From positions 1 through 10,053 of the forward strand of contig JBJHBG010000142.1 of NCBI GenBank assembly GCA_050485385.1: DNA of 10,053 bases, read 5' to 3'. This document shows, piece by piece, positions 1 through 6,817 of this stretch (position 1 is the stretch's first letter; each line of letters opens with the position of its first letter). Position numbers and translations under genes: made by a program. The notes under the pieces are model-generated. The model saw only the letters and a list, made by a program, of their open reading frames with translations, was not told the DNA's origin and did not search any database. This stretch comes from RECO01 sp050485385. Its GTDB lineage: Bacteria > Pseudomonadota > Alphaproteobacteria > Geminicoccales > Geminicoccaceae.

Positions 1-1
1 G

Positions 2-2272
2 AGCTTAGCCGCCAGCGGGCATGGCGGTGCGCGCGCGGTCCGGCTCACCGCGCGGCTGGGCGGCGACGAGGCGCGCGGCCGGCGCATCGACGCGGTGCGG
101 TTGGAGGCCGACGGCGACGTCGTCGCGTTTACCGGCGCGCTCCGGCCGGCGGCGTCCGTCACGGGCCGGCTCACCGTGACCACCCCCGACGTGCCGGCGC
201 TCCGCGCTTGGCTGGAGGAGGTGCTGGCCCGGCCGCTCGGGCTGCCGCCGGTGGTCGACGCGGCCTTGGCGCGGCTCGACGGCAGCCTCGACGTGACCGC
301 CGCACTCGAAGCCGATGCCCGCGGCTGGTCGCTCGACGAGGTCGCGACGGCCGCTGCCGTGGGCCGGCTCGCCGTGCGCGACGGGCGCATCGAGGCCGAA
401 CTGCGCCTGCCCGAAGCCGTCACCGCGGCCGCCTTCTGGGACCTCGTCGAGCCCTGGCGCGTGGCGCCGGACCTCTTGCAGGACGTCGAGCGGCTGCGCA
501 TCGAGGCGACCGGTCTCAGGCTGGAGCTGATCCGCGCCGACGAGGTGCTGGCCGCCAACCTTCGTCTCGCCGGTCCGGGCAGCAGCGACCTCGGCATCGA
601 CGGCCGGCTCGACCCCGGGTCGGGCGCTTTCGTCGGTACCGCGACGCTCGTGGGCGAGCGGCCGGGCCTCGTCGTCGGGCACGACTTCGAAGCCCTGCAC
701 AACGTCGTCGCCGCCGCCAACGTGACGGCGGGGCCGGATCGGGTGCGGCTCGATCAGCTCCAGGTGACGGCCGACGGGCTCGGCTTTCAGGGCTGGCTGG
801 AGGCGGCGGCGGGCGATCCGCCGGCATTGATCGTCGAGGGCACGGTCGACCGCTGGGTGCTGCCGGCGGGCTGGGCCGAGGACTGGCGGCCAGCACTCCG
901 GCGGCTCGAGGCTTTCGGTGCGGCGGCCCGCACCCGGGTCGATCTGGCCGTTCGCCGCCTCACCGTCGATGCCGGCGGCGAACCGGCGACGGCGCGGCTC
1001 GCCGGCCGGCTGGACGAAGCGGGCCTCTGGCTCACCACGGTCGATCTCGCCGACCGCGACGGCTCGCTGGCGCTCACCGGCGGGCTCGACTTCGCCCGGC
1101 AGCGCTTCGAGGGCATCGGCCGTGTCGGCCTCATCGCCCCCGGGCGCCTGTTGGCCCGTGCGACCGGCAGCGACGCTTGGCGCCGGCTCACCCTGCCGGC
1201 CGGTCAGGTCACCTTCACCGCCGACGGCCCCATCGAGGCGCTGACCGTCGTCGCCGAGGGCGCGCTCGGCGCGCTGGTCGGCCGCTTCGACAGCGAGGTG
1301 GGGTTGGATGCCGGTGGCGCGGGAACGCTGACCCTCCGTCACGCCGACGCCGTTGCCCTCCTGGCAGCACTCGGCTGGCCGCTGCCGCCCGAAGCCGACC
1401 TGACCGGGCCGGCGCGGTTGGACGCGGCGCTGCGCTGGGGCGAAGCGGTGGAACTGGCGGGCGAGGTGGACGTCGGCCCTCTGGCCGCACGGCTGGATCT
1501 CCGTCGCGGCGCGGAGACGACGGCGCTGAGCCTGCTCGGGGTGGCGGGCGACCTTGCCGCGGCCGAGGCCGTGCTGGCAGCGCTCGGGCTCTGGGACGCG
1601 CGACCGCTCCGCTGGCTCGAGCGCCACGCCGGCGACTGGCCCGCCAGTGCTCCCCTCGCCGTCGTTTGGCCCGCGCCGTTCACGGCCGAGGTGGAGGTGG
1701 CGGGGCTGGCGCGGCCCGACGGCCGCGTCGTGCGCGGCATGGTCGCAGCGGCGCTCGACGCCGAGGCCTTGGACTTGCGGCGCTTCGAACTCGGCGACGG
1801 GGCGAGCGGCCTCGCCCTCGAGGGCTGGGTGGAGCGGGGCGAGCGGGGGGTGGCGGTAGACCTCGCGGTCGACGGCAGCGGGCCGGGCGACGGCGTCCTC
1901 GCGGCGGCACTGGGCCTCGGCTGGCTCGGCCCCGGCACGGTGGCGGTCGACGGCCGGCTCCAGGCGCGCGGCACCACGCTCGACGAGCTGGTGGCGTCGC
2001 TCGACGGCGACCTCCGGGTGACGGCGACGATCGATGCCCAGGAACGGCTGGACCGCGACGGCCGGGCCATCGCCGTCCCGCCCTTCGACCTCGCAGGCCC
2101 GCTCACGCTGCGGCGCGGCCACGCCAGCCTCGAAGGACTGACCGGTGCCTTCGACCTCTGGACGCGCTACGGCGTGCTTACGGCGCCTTTGCCCGACGGC
2201 CGCCGCCTCGCCGCCGAAGGCCCCCTCGACCGCCCCCGCCTCCACCTCCAGGACACCGCGCCCTGGCCCTGA
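2..2272 (+). CDS. AsmA-family envelope protein, 3' part (5' end outside window)
   Basis: The frame is open from the left edge to a TGA at 2270-2272, giving about 756 visible residues; the true start lies upstream. The protein is rich in Leu, Ala, Asp and Gly and is built of repeated short beta-strand units of the type 'G-x-L-x-hydrophobic', with no catalytic motif. The region around 160-240 (VTTPDVPALRAWLEEVL) resembles AsmA units that end in an 'LRALLAWLG'-like helix. The end of the protein has the AsmA C-terminal pattern: VDGRLQARGTTLDELVASLDGDLRV near 1946-2020, then the closing strands. AsmA-like proteins are large, mostly periplasmic beta-rich proteins tied to outer-membrane lipid transport or biogenesis; that role here is inference from the family. 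The N-terminal membrane anchor expected in the family would be outside the window. A GTG at 95 is in frame, but coding sense continues upstream of it, so it is not taken as the start. A terminator-like hairpin follows 33 nt after the stop. Confidence 0.8.
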   Translation, partial: SLAASGHGGARAVRLTARLGGDEARGRRIDAVRLEADGDVVAFTGALRPAASVTGRLTVTTPDVPALRAWLEEVLARPLGLPPVVDAALARLDGSLDVTAALEADARGWSLDEVATAAAVGRLAVRDGRIEAELRLPEAVTAAAFWDLVEPWRVAPDLLQDVERLRIEATGLRLELIRADEVLAANLRLAGPGSSDLGIDGRLDPGSGAFVGTATLVGERPGLVVGHDFEALHNVVAAANVTAGPDRVRLDQLQVTADGLGFQGWLEAAAGDPPALIVEGTVDRWVLPAGWAEDWRPALRRLEAFGAAARTRVDLAVRRLTVDAGGEPATARLAGRLDEAGLWLTTVDLADRDGSLALTGGLDFARQRFEGIGRVGLIAPGRLLARATGSDAWRRLTLPAGQVTFTADGPIEALTVVAEGALGALVGRFDSEVGLDAGGAGTLTLRHADAVALLAALGWPLPPEADLTGPARLDAALRWGEAVELAGEVDVGPLAARLDLRRGAETTALSLLGVAGDLAAAEAVLAALGLWDARPLRWLERHAGDWPASAPLAVVWPAPFTAEVEVAGLARPDGRVVRGMVAAALDAEALDLRRFELGDGASGLALEGWVERGERGVAVDLAVDGSGPGDGVLAAALGLGWLGPGTVAVDGRLQARGTTLDELVASLDGDLRVTATIDAQERLDRDGRAIAVPPFDLAGPLTLRRGHASLEGLTGAFDLWTRYGVLTAPLPDGRRLAAEGPLDRPRLHLQDTAPWP

Positions 2273-2305
2273 GCCATCGCGAAGGGGGGAGGCAAGGGGA
2301 AGGAG

Positions 2306-2330
2306 GCGGGGCTTTTGGCGCCCGCACCCC
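2306..2330 (+). terminator. Terminator-like hairpin element, copy 1
   Basis: A palindrome starts 34 nt after the AsmA-gene stop: GCGGGGC (2306-2312), loop TTTTG, then GCGCCCGC (2318-2325), followed by ACCCC. The stem is imperfect, with 5 bp perfect and 7 bp if one G is bulged. There is no run of T after the stem, so intrinsic termination is uncertain. The 25 bases 2306-2330 match the reverse complement of 2877-2902 apart from one missing G and one C-to-G change. The purine-rich stretch just before it (2282-2305) contains AAGGAGG. That looks like a ribosome site, but no start codon in the methyltransferase frame follows closely. Confidence 0.5.
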
Positions 2331-2366
2331 TGTTTCGTCAGGCCCCTTCGGTGGATCGAGCGGACC

Positions 2367-2798
2367 ATGCCGACGAGAGTTTCGCCCAGGATCGCGACCT
2401 ATGTGAACGCGTTGCCGCTGCGACCGGGGCTCCGGGTGCTGGAGGTCGGCTGCGGCCCCGGTGTGGCCGCGCGCGAGGTTTCGCGCCGGATCGGTGACGG
2501 CAAGATCGTCGCCATCGACCGGTCAGCGAAGGCCATCCAACTCGCCGTGACCAATTCGGTATCCGAGATAGCGTCGGGCCGACTGGAATTCAGAACGGTG
2601 GCTATCGAGGATTTCGAACGTGAACACGACGAAGGCCCGTTCGACCTCGCCTTCGCCATGCGTGTGGGTGCCTTGGACGGCCGCCACGCCGAGACGGGAC
2701 GACGCGCGATGCAGCGGCTCAAGGCCGCGCTGAGGCCGGATGGACTGCTCTTCGTCGATGCTTCCGGCCCGATCCGATGGGACGACATCGATGCCTGA
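2367..2798 (+). CDS. Small class I SAM-dependent methyltransferase
   Basis: This gene encodes 143 residues from the ATG at 2367. The frame is open further upstream, but it holds no ATG, GTG or TTG codon between the 2306 hairpin and 2367, so 2367 is the sensible start; the ribosome site is weak (GGA/GAG in 2353-2363). Seen directly: glycine-rich motif I VLEVGCGPG (residues 24-32), the acidic end of strand 2 VAIDRS (48-53), FDLAFAMRVG (92-101) at strand 4, and LRPDGLLFVD (122-131) at strand 5. These are the SAM-binding half of a Rossmann-fold methyltransferase. At 143 residues it is shorter than most of the family and lacks an obvious substrate-binding extension, so it may be a minimal or trimmed form. 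The acceptor cannot be told. It stands alone between two hairpin elements, convergent to the hydantoinase operon. Its middle (2521-2640) counts to about 57% GC, clearly below the AsmA gene (about 80% in 1801-1860), which could point to separate origin. Confidence 0.85.
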   Translation: MPTRVSPRIATYVNALPLRPGLRVLEVGCGPGVAAREVSRRIGDGKIVAIDRSAKAIQLAVTNSVSEIASGRLEFRTVAIEDFEREHDEGPFDLAFAMRVGALDGRHAETGRRAMQRLKAALRPDGLLFVDASGPIRWDDIDA

Positions 2799-2852
2799 AA
2801 TCATGCCTTTGGTAGCGTGATCGTCTGACTCGTCTGGACACCGAACCCAAGT

Positions 2853-2874
2853 GGCGCCGGCCTTGGCCGGTGCT
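2853..2874. terminator. GC-rich hairpin after the methyltransferase gene
   Basis: Perfect inverted arms CCGGCC (2857-2862) and GGCCGG (2865-2870) are separated by only TT. Pairing can extend outward with G-T wobbles to about 2853-2874. It lies 55 nt past the methyltransferase stop in the convergent gap. It could help end transcription from the left, but there is no T-run and the loop would be very tight, so this is a weak call. Confidence 0.3.
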
Positions 2875-2876
2875 CC

Positions 2877-2902
2877 GGGGTGCGGGGGCCAAAAGCCCCC
2901 GC
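2877..2902 (-). terminator. Terminator-like hairpin element, copy 2, after hyuB
   Basis: There is a perfect 8-bp stem: GCGGGGGC (2882-2889) pairs with GCCCCCGC (2895-2902) around the loop CAAAA; on the minus strand the loop reads TTTTG. It begins 19 nt after the hyuB stop (2921-2923), at the expected place for the end of the six-gene minus-strand operon. Read on the minus strand, it has the same order as copy 1 has on the plus strand: purine-rich lead, stem, TTTTG loop, stem, ACCCC. Both copies therefore sit downstream of a gene in the same sense. No U-tract follows, so a Rho-independent role is likely but not certain. Confidence 0.6.
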
Positions 2903-2920
2903 GTTCCTCCCCTCGCGTCC

Positions 2921-4666
2921 TTAGCCCGCCCGCTTGGCCTTCGTTGCCGCATCGTCGATGTCGAGGGTTTCGGTCAGCACGACGCCGAAGGCGGCTTCTG
3001 CCGTTTGCCGGCTGACGAGGCCGTCGAGGGCGTCGTCGCGGACCTTGGCGGGGTCGCGTTCGAGGGGGTTGCCGTAGCCGCCGCCGGCGGGGCCGGTGGC
3101 TTCGAACCGGTCGCCCTTCTTGGCGGCGCGGTAGGGTAGTTTCGAGGGGAGCTGCGCTTCACCGCCGTCGGCGCGGCGGACGCGCAGCCCGGCGGGCCGG
3201 CCTTCGGCACCGCCGGCGAGGCCCCACGGGCGGTAGCGGTGGCCGTCGCCTTCGAGCGAGATGCCGCCGTCGGCGAGGAACTCGAACTCGCGCACGGCGC
3301 CGAGGCCGCCGCGCCAGCGGCCGGCGCCGATGACGTCCTCCCTCAGTTCGTAGCGGTTCACGCGCAACGGCAGGTGGCTTTCGATGTCCTCGACCGGGTT
3401 GTTGCGGGTGTTGGCGAAGAGGGTGTCGACGGCGTCCATGCCGTCCATGCCGAATCGGCCGCCATAGGCGCCCTCGAAGATCTCCATGTGGACCCAGTGG
3501 GTTTCGCCTTCGAGGCCGGAAAAGGCGATGACCTTGAGGTTGCCGATGCCGGCGGAGACCTGCTCGGGCACGGCCTGGGCGAGCGCCTTCATCACCGTGT
3601 CGGCGAGCTGGTTGCCGGGGGCGAAGCGGGCGATGGTGGGGGCGGGGAAGGTCGGGTTGGCGAGGCAGCCCTTGGGTGCGGTCAGGGTGATGGGGCGCAG
3701 CAGGCCAGCGTTGACCGGGATGTGGCCGTGGATGGCGGTATCCAAGAGGATCGAGCGGATGGTGAGCCAAACCGCGATGTCGACCGTGCCTTCGAAGGGC
3801 ATGTTGATGGGGCGGTCGGGCACCTGAGGGGCGGTGCCGGCGAGGTCGACCGTCAGGCTGTCGCCGTCGACGGTGAGGGTGACGACGATGGGCAGCTCGC
3901 TGCGGCCGGGCTCGCCGAGGAAGCCGTCGATGGCGGTCTCGGCGCGGTAGACGCCGTCCGGCACCTTGGCGATGGCCTGGCGCATGATGCGCTCGGCTTG
4001 GTCCATCAGCGCCCCGCTGGCGGCTTGGAACGTGGCCTTGCCATAGGTCTCCACCAGCGCTTGGACGCGTTCGGCGCCGATCCGGCCGGCGGCGATCTGC
4101 GCTTCCATGTCGCCGACGACGATGGCCGACGAGCGGATGTTGTCGCGCAGCATGTGCCAGACCATGGTGTTGATCCGGCCTTCCTCCACCACCTTGATGG
4201 CCTTGAACTGGAGCCCTTCGGCGTAGGCATCGAGTGCGTCGACGATGCCGCAGGAGCCGGGGCTGAGGGCGCCGATGTCGAGATGATGCGCGGTGGTGCC
4301 GACGAAGGCGACCAGCTCGCCGTCGACGAACACGGGCACGATGAAGGCCACGTCGGGGCCGTGACTGCCGCCGGTATAGGGGTCGTTGTGCATGACGACG
4401 TCGCCGGGGCGGATGGTTTCGCCGCGCGCCTTCATGATCTTCTGCATGCCGCGGACGTAGCCGGGGATGGGGCCGGACTGGAGCGGGGTCGACTGCGGGC
4501 TTTCGGCGAGGCCGTTGCCATGCGGGTCGACGATGGCGGCGCCGAAGTCCTCGCTCTCGCGGATGATCGAGGAATGCGCCATGCGCATCAGCTTGTGGCC
4601 CATCTCGACGGTGATGGTCTCGAGCGCGCCGTGGATGACGCTGCAGGTGACGGGATCGAGGGTCAT
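2921..4666 (-). CDS. hyuB: HyuB: hydantoinase B/oxoprolinase family subunit
   Basis: This gene encodes 581 residues (ATG at 4666, TAA at 2921-2923), a full length for HyuB-type subunits. It begins 2 nt after the hyuA stop, with CGGAG at 4676-4680 as ribosome site. Seen directly: RESEDFGAAIVDPHG (residues 36-50), NDPYTGGSHGPD (94-105) and HHLDIG (127-132), the conserved His/Asp stretches of the HyuB/acetone-carboxylase-alpha family that in relatives bind a metal, and a GRWRGGLGAVREFEF-like stretch in the last third. Near residues 57-70 this protein reads SPQSTPLQSGPIPGY; many family members have a 'PVHLG' type motif with a His there, so it belongs to a subgroup without that His. Known family reactions are ATP-dependent opening of hydantoin, N-methylhydantoin, 5-oxoproline or lactam rings, together with HyuA, and carboxylation of ketones in distant members. 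Ring hydrolysis in the cytoplasm with the adjacent HyuA is the likely role; the substrate is unknown. No third, carboxylase-specific gamma subunit gene is present. Confidence 0.9.
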   Translation of the reverse strand: MTLDPVTCSVIHGALETITVEMGHKLMRMAHSSIIRESEDFGAAIVDPHGNGLAESPQSTPLQSGPIPGYVRGMQKIMKARGETIRPGDVVMHNDPYTGGSHGPDVAFIVPVFVDGELVAFVGTTAHHLDIGALSPGSCGIVDALDAYAEGLQFKAIKVVEEGRINTMVWHMLRDNIRSSAIVVGDMEAQIAAGRIGAERVQALVETYGKATFQAASGALMDQAERIMRQAIAKVPDGVYRAETAIDGFLGEPGRSELPIVVTLTVDGDSLTVDLAGTAPQVPDRPINMPFEGTVDIAVWLTIRSILLDTAIHGHIPVNAGLLRPITLTAPKGCLANPTFPAPTIARFAPGNQLADTVMKALAQAVPEQVSAGIGNLKVIAFSGLEGETHWVHMEIFEGAYGGRFGMDGMDAVDTLFANTRNNPVEDIESHLPLRVNRYELREDVIGAGRWRGGLGAVREFEFLADGGISLEGDGHRYRPWGLAGGAEGRPAGLRVRRADGGEAQLPSKLPYRAAKKGDRFEATGPAGGGYGNPLERDPAKVRDDALDGLVSRQTAEAAFGVVLTETLDIDDAATKAKRAG

Positions 4667-4668
4667 CG

Positions 4669-6741
4669 TCAGACGCTCCGGGTGAGGACGAGGTTGCCCT
4701 TGGCTTCGGCGGTGACCGTCCAGCCGGGCGGCACGACGGTGGTGCTGTCGGGCTGCAGCACGATGGCGGGGCCGGGGAAGGGTGTGTCCGCCGGCAGCAG
4801 CGCCCGGTCGTAGAAGGGGGTGGCCCGGCGCTCGATGCGGCCGCCGGTGCGGAAGATGCACGAGCCTTCGCGCACCAAGGCGGCCTCCAGGCTGTCGCCC
4901 CGGTGCGGCGGCAGGGCCTCCAGCTTGTCGCTCCTCCCGGTGCCGGCAAGGCGGAGATTGACGATCTCGACCGGGGCCTTGGGGAAGGCGTGGCCGTATT
5001 CGGCGTCGTGGCGGGCGTGGAAGGCCGTGATCACCGCCGCCATCTCGCGCTCGGTCAGGCGACCCTGGGGCATGTCGACCTGGAGCTCGTAGCCCTGGCC
5101 CTGGTAGCGAAGCTCGCCCGTGCGGTGGAGGGCGACGGCGTCCGCTGCCACGCCGTCGGCGATCAACTGGGCCGTGATCTCGGCCTCGGCGGCCTCGAGG
5201 TCGGCGTTCAGCCGGTCGAGGTCGAGCGACGTGGAGAGCTGGAAGGCGGTGCGGATGGTGTCGTAGCGGAGGTCGGTCGTAAGCAGGCCGATGGCCGAGG
5301 TGATGCCCGGATAGGGCGGCACGATGACCGCGGGCACGTCGAGCGAGGCCGCGACCTCCGCACCGTGCAGGGGGCCGGCGCCGCCGAAGGCGACGAGCGC
5401 GAAGTCGCGCGGATCGATGCCCTTCTCGACCGTGCGCGAGCGGATGGCGTTGGCCATGTTGGCGTTGAGCACGGTCACGATGCCGAGTGCGGTTTCCTCC
5501 AGGCCCATGCCCAGTTCTGCGGCGAAGGTGGCGATGACGCGCTCGGCCGCCTCGACGTCGAGCGCCATGCCGCCGCCGAGGAAACGGTCGGGATCGAGCC
5601 GGCCGAGGACGACGTTGGCGTCGCTTACGGTGGGGAAGGTGCCGCCATGGCCATAGGCCGCCGGGCCGGGGCGGGCACCCGCACTCTTGGGGCCGACCTT
5701 GAGCGCACCGCCGGCATCCAGATGCGCGATGGAACCGCCGCCCGCGCCGATGGTGTGGATGTCGATCATCGGCAGCATGACGGGATGGCCGCCGATCTGC
5801 GTATCGCGGGCGGCGGCCTGGACGAAGCGGCCGTCGACGATCAGCGCGATGTCGGCCGAGGTCCCGCCGACGTCGAAGGTGATCAGCCGGTCGCGGGCGG
5901 ACAAGGCACCGGCGAAGCGGCCGCCGAGCACGCCTGCGGCCGGGCCGGAGAGGAGCGTCAGCACCGGGCGGCGGGCGATCATGGCGGGCGTGGCGACGCC
6001 GCCCGCCGAGGTCATGACGTGGAGGTCGGCATCGAACCCCTGCCCGTGGAGTGCGGCCGCCAGATGGTCGACGTAGCGCTGTACCCTGGGGCCGATGAAG
6101 GCGTTCATCGCCAGGGTGGTGAAGCGCTCGAACTCGCGGAACTGCGGCGCCACCTCGGCCGAGGTGGTAACGAACGCGTCCGGCACCTCCTCCAGCACGA
6201 TCTCGCGGGCACGCTGCTCGTGGGCGGGGTTGAGATAGGCGAAGAGAAAGCCGATGGCGATGGAGCGCACGCCGGCATCGCGCAACCGGCGGGCGGCCGC
6301 GCGCACCGCGTCCTCGTCGAGCGGGATCAGCACCTCGCCCTTGGGCGGGATCAGACGCTCGGGCACGGTCAGGCGATGGCGGCGCTTGACCAGCGGGCGA
6401 TCCTGCCAAGGGATCTCCTGGCGGATCGAGTAGTGCTGCGGGCGCTGGTGGCGGCCGATGTGCAGCACGTCGCGGAAGCCGGCGGTGGTGATCATGCCCG
6501 CCTCGGCGCCGTCGTACTCCAAGACCGCGTTGGTCGCGGTGGTGGTGCCGTGGCGCACGTCGGTGATGGCCGACCGCGCGACGCCCGCCTTTTCGCACAA
6601 GGCGACGATACCCTCGATGACGCCTCTGGACGGATCGTCCGGCGTGGTCGGCACCTTGTGCGTGACGGTGGTGCCGCCCGTAACGTCGTGCAGCACGCAG
6701 TCGGTGAAGGTGCCGCCGACGTCCACCCCAACCAAGATCAT
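4669..6741 (-). CDS. hyuA: HyuA: ATP-binding hydantoinase/oxoprolinase family subunit
   Basis: This gene encodes 690 residues, the usual length for HyuA. The ATG at 6741 is chosen because AAGGAG (6752-6757) lies 10 nt upstream and because the protein then starts directly with the first ATP-binding strand. Seen directly: GVDVGGTFTD (residues 5-14, phosphate-1 loop of the actin/Hsp70/sugar-kinase fold), HGTTTATNA (64-72), SGPAAG (265-270), TFDVGGTSAD (288-297, phosphate-2), IGAGGGSIA (331-339), GPKSAGARPGPAAYG (350-364), VSDANVVLGRL (372-382) and FGGAGPLHG (452-460, adenosine side). All family landmarks are intact, with no frameshift. In the family this subunit phosphorylates or activates the ring carbonyl using ATP so that the HyuB partner can hydrolyse it. 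A 5-oxoprolinase would often be one fused chain, whereas here the two parts are separate genes, as in hydantoinases and caprolactamase. The substrate is not determined. The 76-nt gap before the gene is the only real gap within the operon. Confidence 0.92.
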   Translation of the reverse strand: MILVGVDVGGTFTDCVLHDVTGGTTVTHKVPTTPDDPSRGVIEGIVALCEKAGVARSAITDVRHGTTTATNAVLEYDGAEAGMITTAGFRDVLHIGRHQRPQHYSIRQEIPWQDRPLVKRRHRLTVPERLIPPKGEVLIPLDEDAVRAAARRLRDAGVRSIAIGFLFAYLNPAHEQRAREIVLEEVPDAFVTTSAEVAPQFREFERFTTLAMNAFIGPRVQRYVDHLAAALHGQGFDADLHVMTSAGGVATPAMIARRPVLTLLSGPAAGVLGGRFAGALSARDRLITFDVGGTSADIALIVDGRFVQAAARDTQIGGHPVMLPMIDIHTIGAGGGSIAHLDAGGALKVGPKSAGARPGPAAYGHGGTFPTVSDANVVLGRLDPDRFLGGGMALDVEAAERVIATFAAELGMGLEETALGIVTVLNANMANAIRSRTVEKGIDPRDFALVAFGGAGPLHGAEVAASLDVPAVIVPPYPGITSAIGLLTTDLRYDTIRTAFQLSTSLDLDRLNADLEAAEAEITAQLIADGVAADAVALHRTGELRYQGQGYELQVDMPQGRLTEREMAAVITAFHARHDAEYGHAFPKAPVEIVNLRLAGTGRSDKLEALPPHRGDSLEAALVREGSCIFRTGGRIERRATPFYDRALLPADTPFPGPAIVLQPDSTTVVPPGWTVTAEAKGNLVLTRSV

Positions 6742-6751
6742 GTCGTAAGCG

Positions 6752-6757
6752 CTCCTT
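6752..6757 (-). promoter_or_regulatory. Ribosome binding site of hyuA
   Basis: On the minus strand the bases read AAGGAG, 10 nt before the ATG at 6741. It fixes the start of hyuA; the frame upstream of the ATG is open for a long way but encodes only shadow sequence. The surrounding 76-nt gap (6742-6817) shows no convincing -35/-10 promoter or strong hairpin by eye. Confidence 0.7.
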
Positions 6758-6817
6758 GGGTTCGATCGTGTCGTCGCGAAGGCGAAAGGGGGACGAGGAG
6801 GGGCCGGAGGCTCGCCA

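Noticed and set aside
2282..2305. AAGGAGG as a ribosome site for the methyltransferase gene
   Set aside because: No start codon in the right frame lies within normal distance, and the hairpin follows directly. It is more likely the purine-rich lead of the terminator-like element.
2145..2366. Upstream extension of the methyltransferase frame into the AsmA gene
   Set aside because: The extra 74 residues overlap the AsmA coding end and the hairpin and have shadow composition; the SAM domain begins after the ATG at 2367.
5..2368. 787-residue open frame on the minus strand opposite the AsmA gene
   Set aside because: It is a by-product of high GC. The product is rich in Arg, Gly, Glu and Pro with no recognisable domain, while the plus-strand frame has AsmA-like character.
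2799..2920. Small gene or promoter in the convergent 122-nt gap
   Set aside because: Both flanking genes end here; only hairpins are seen, with no supported reading frame or promoter pattern.
4667..6598. Upstream extension of the hyuB frame to give a 1225-residue protein
   Set aside because: The part before residue MTLDPVT is Arg/Pro-rich shadow of hyuA. The ATG at 4666 with GGAG 9 nt upstream is the real start, so no fusion of the two subunits exists.
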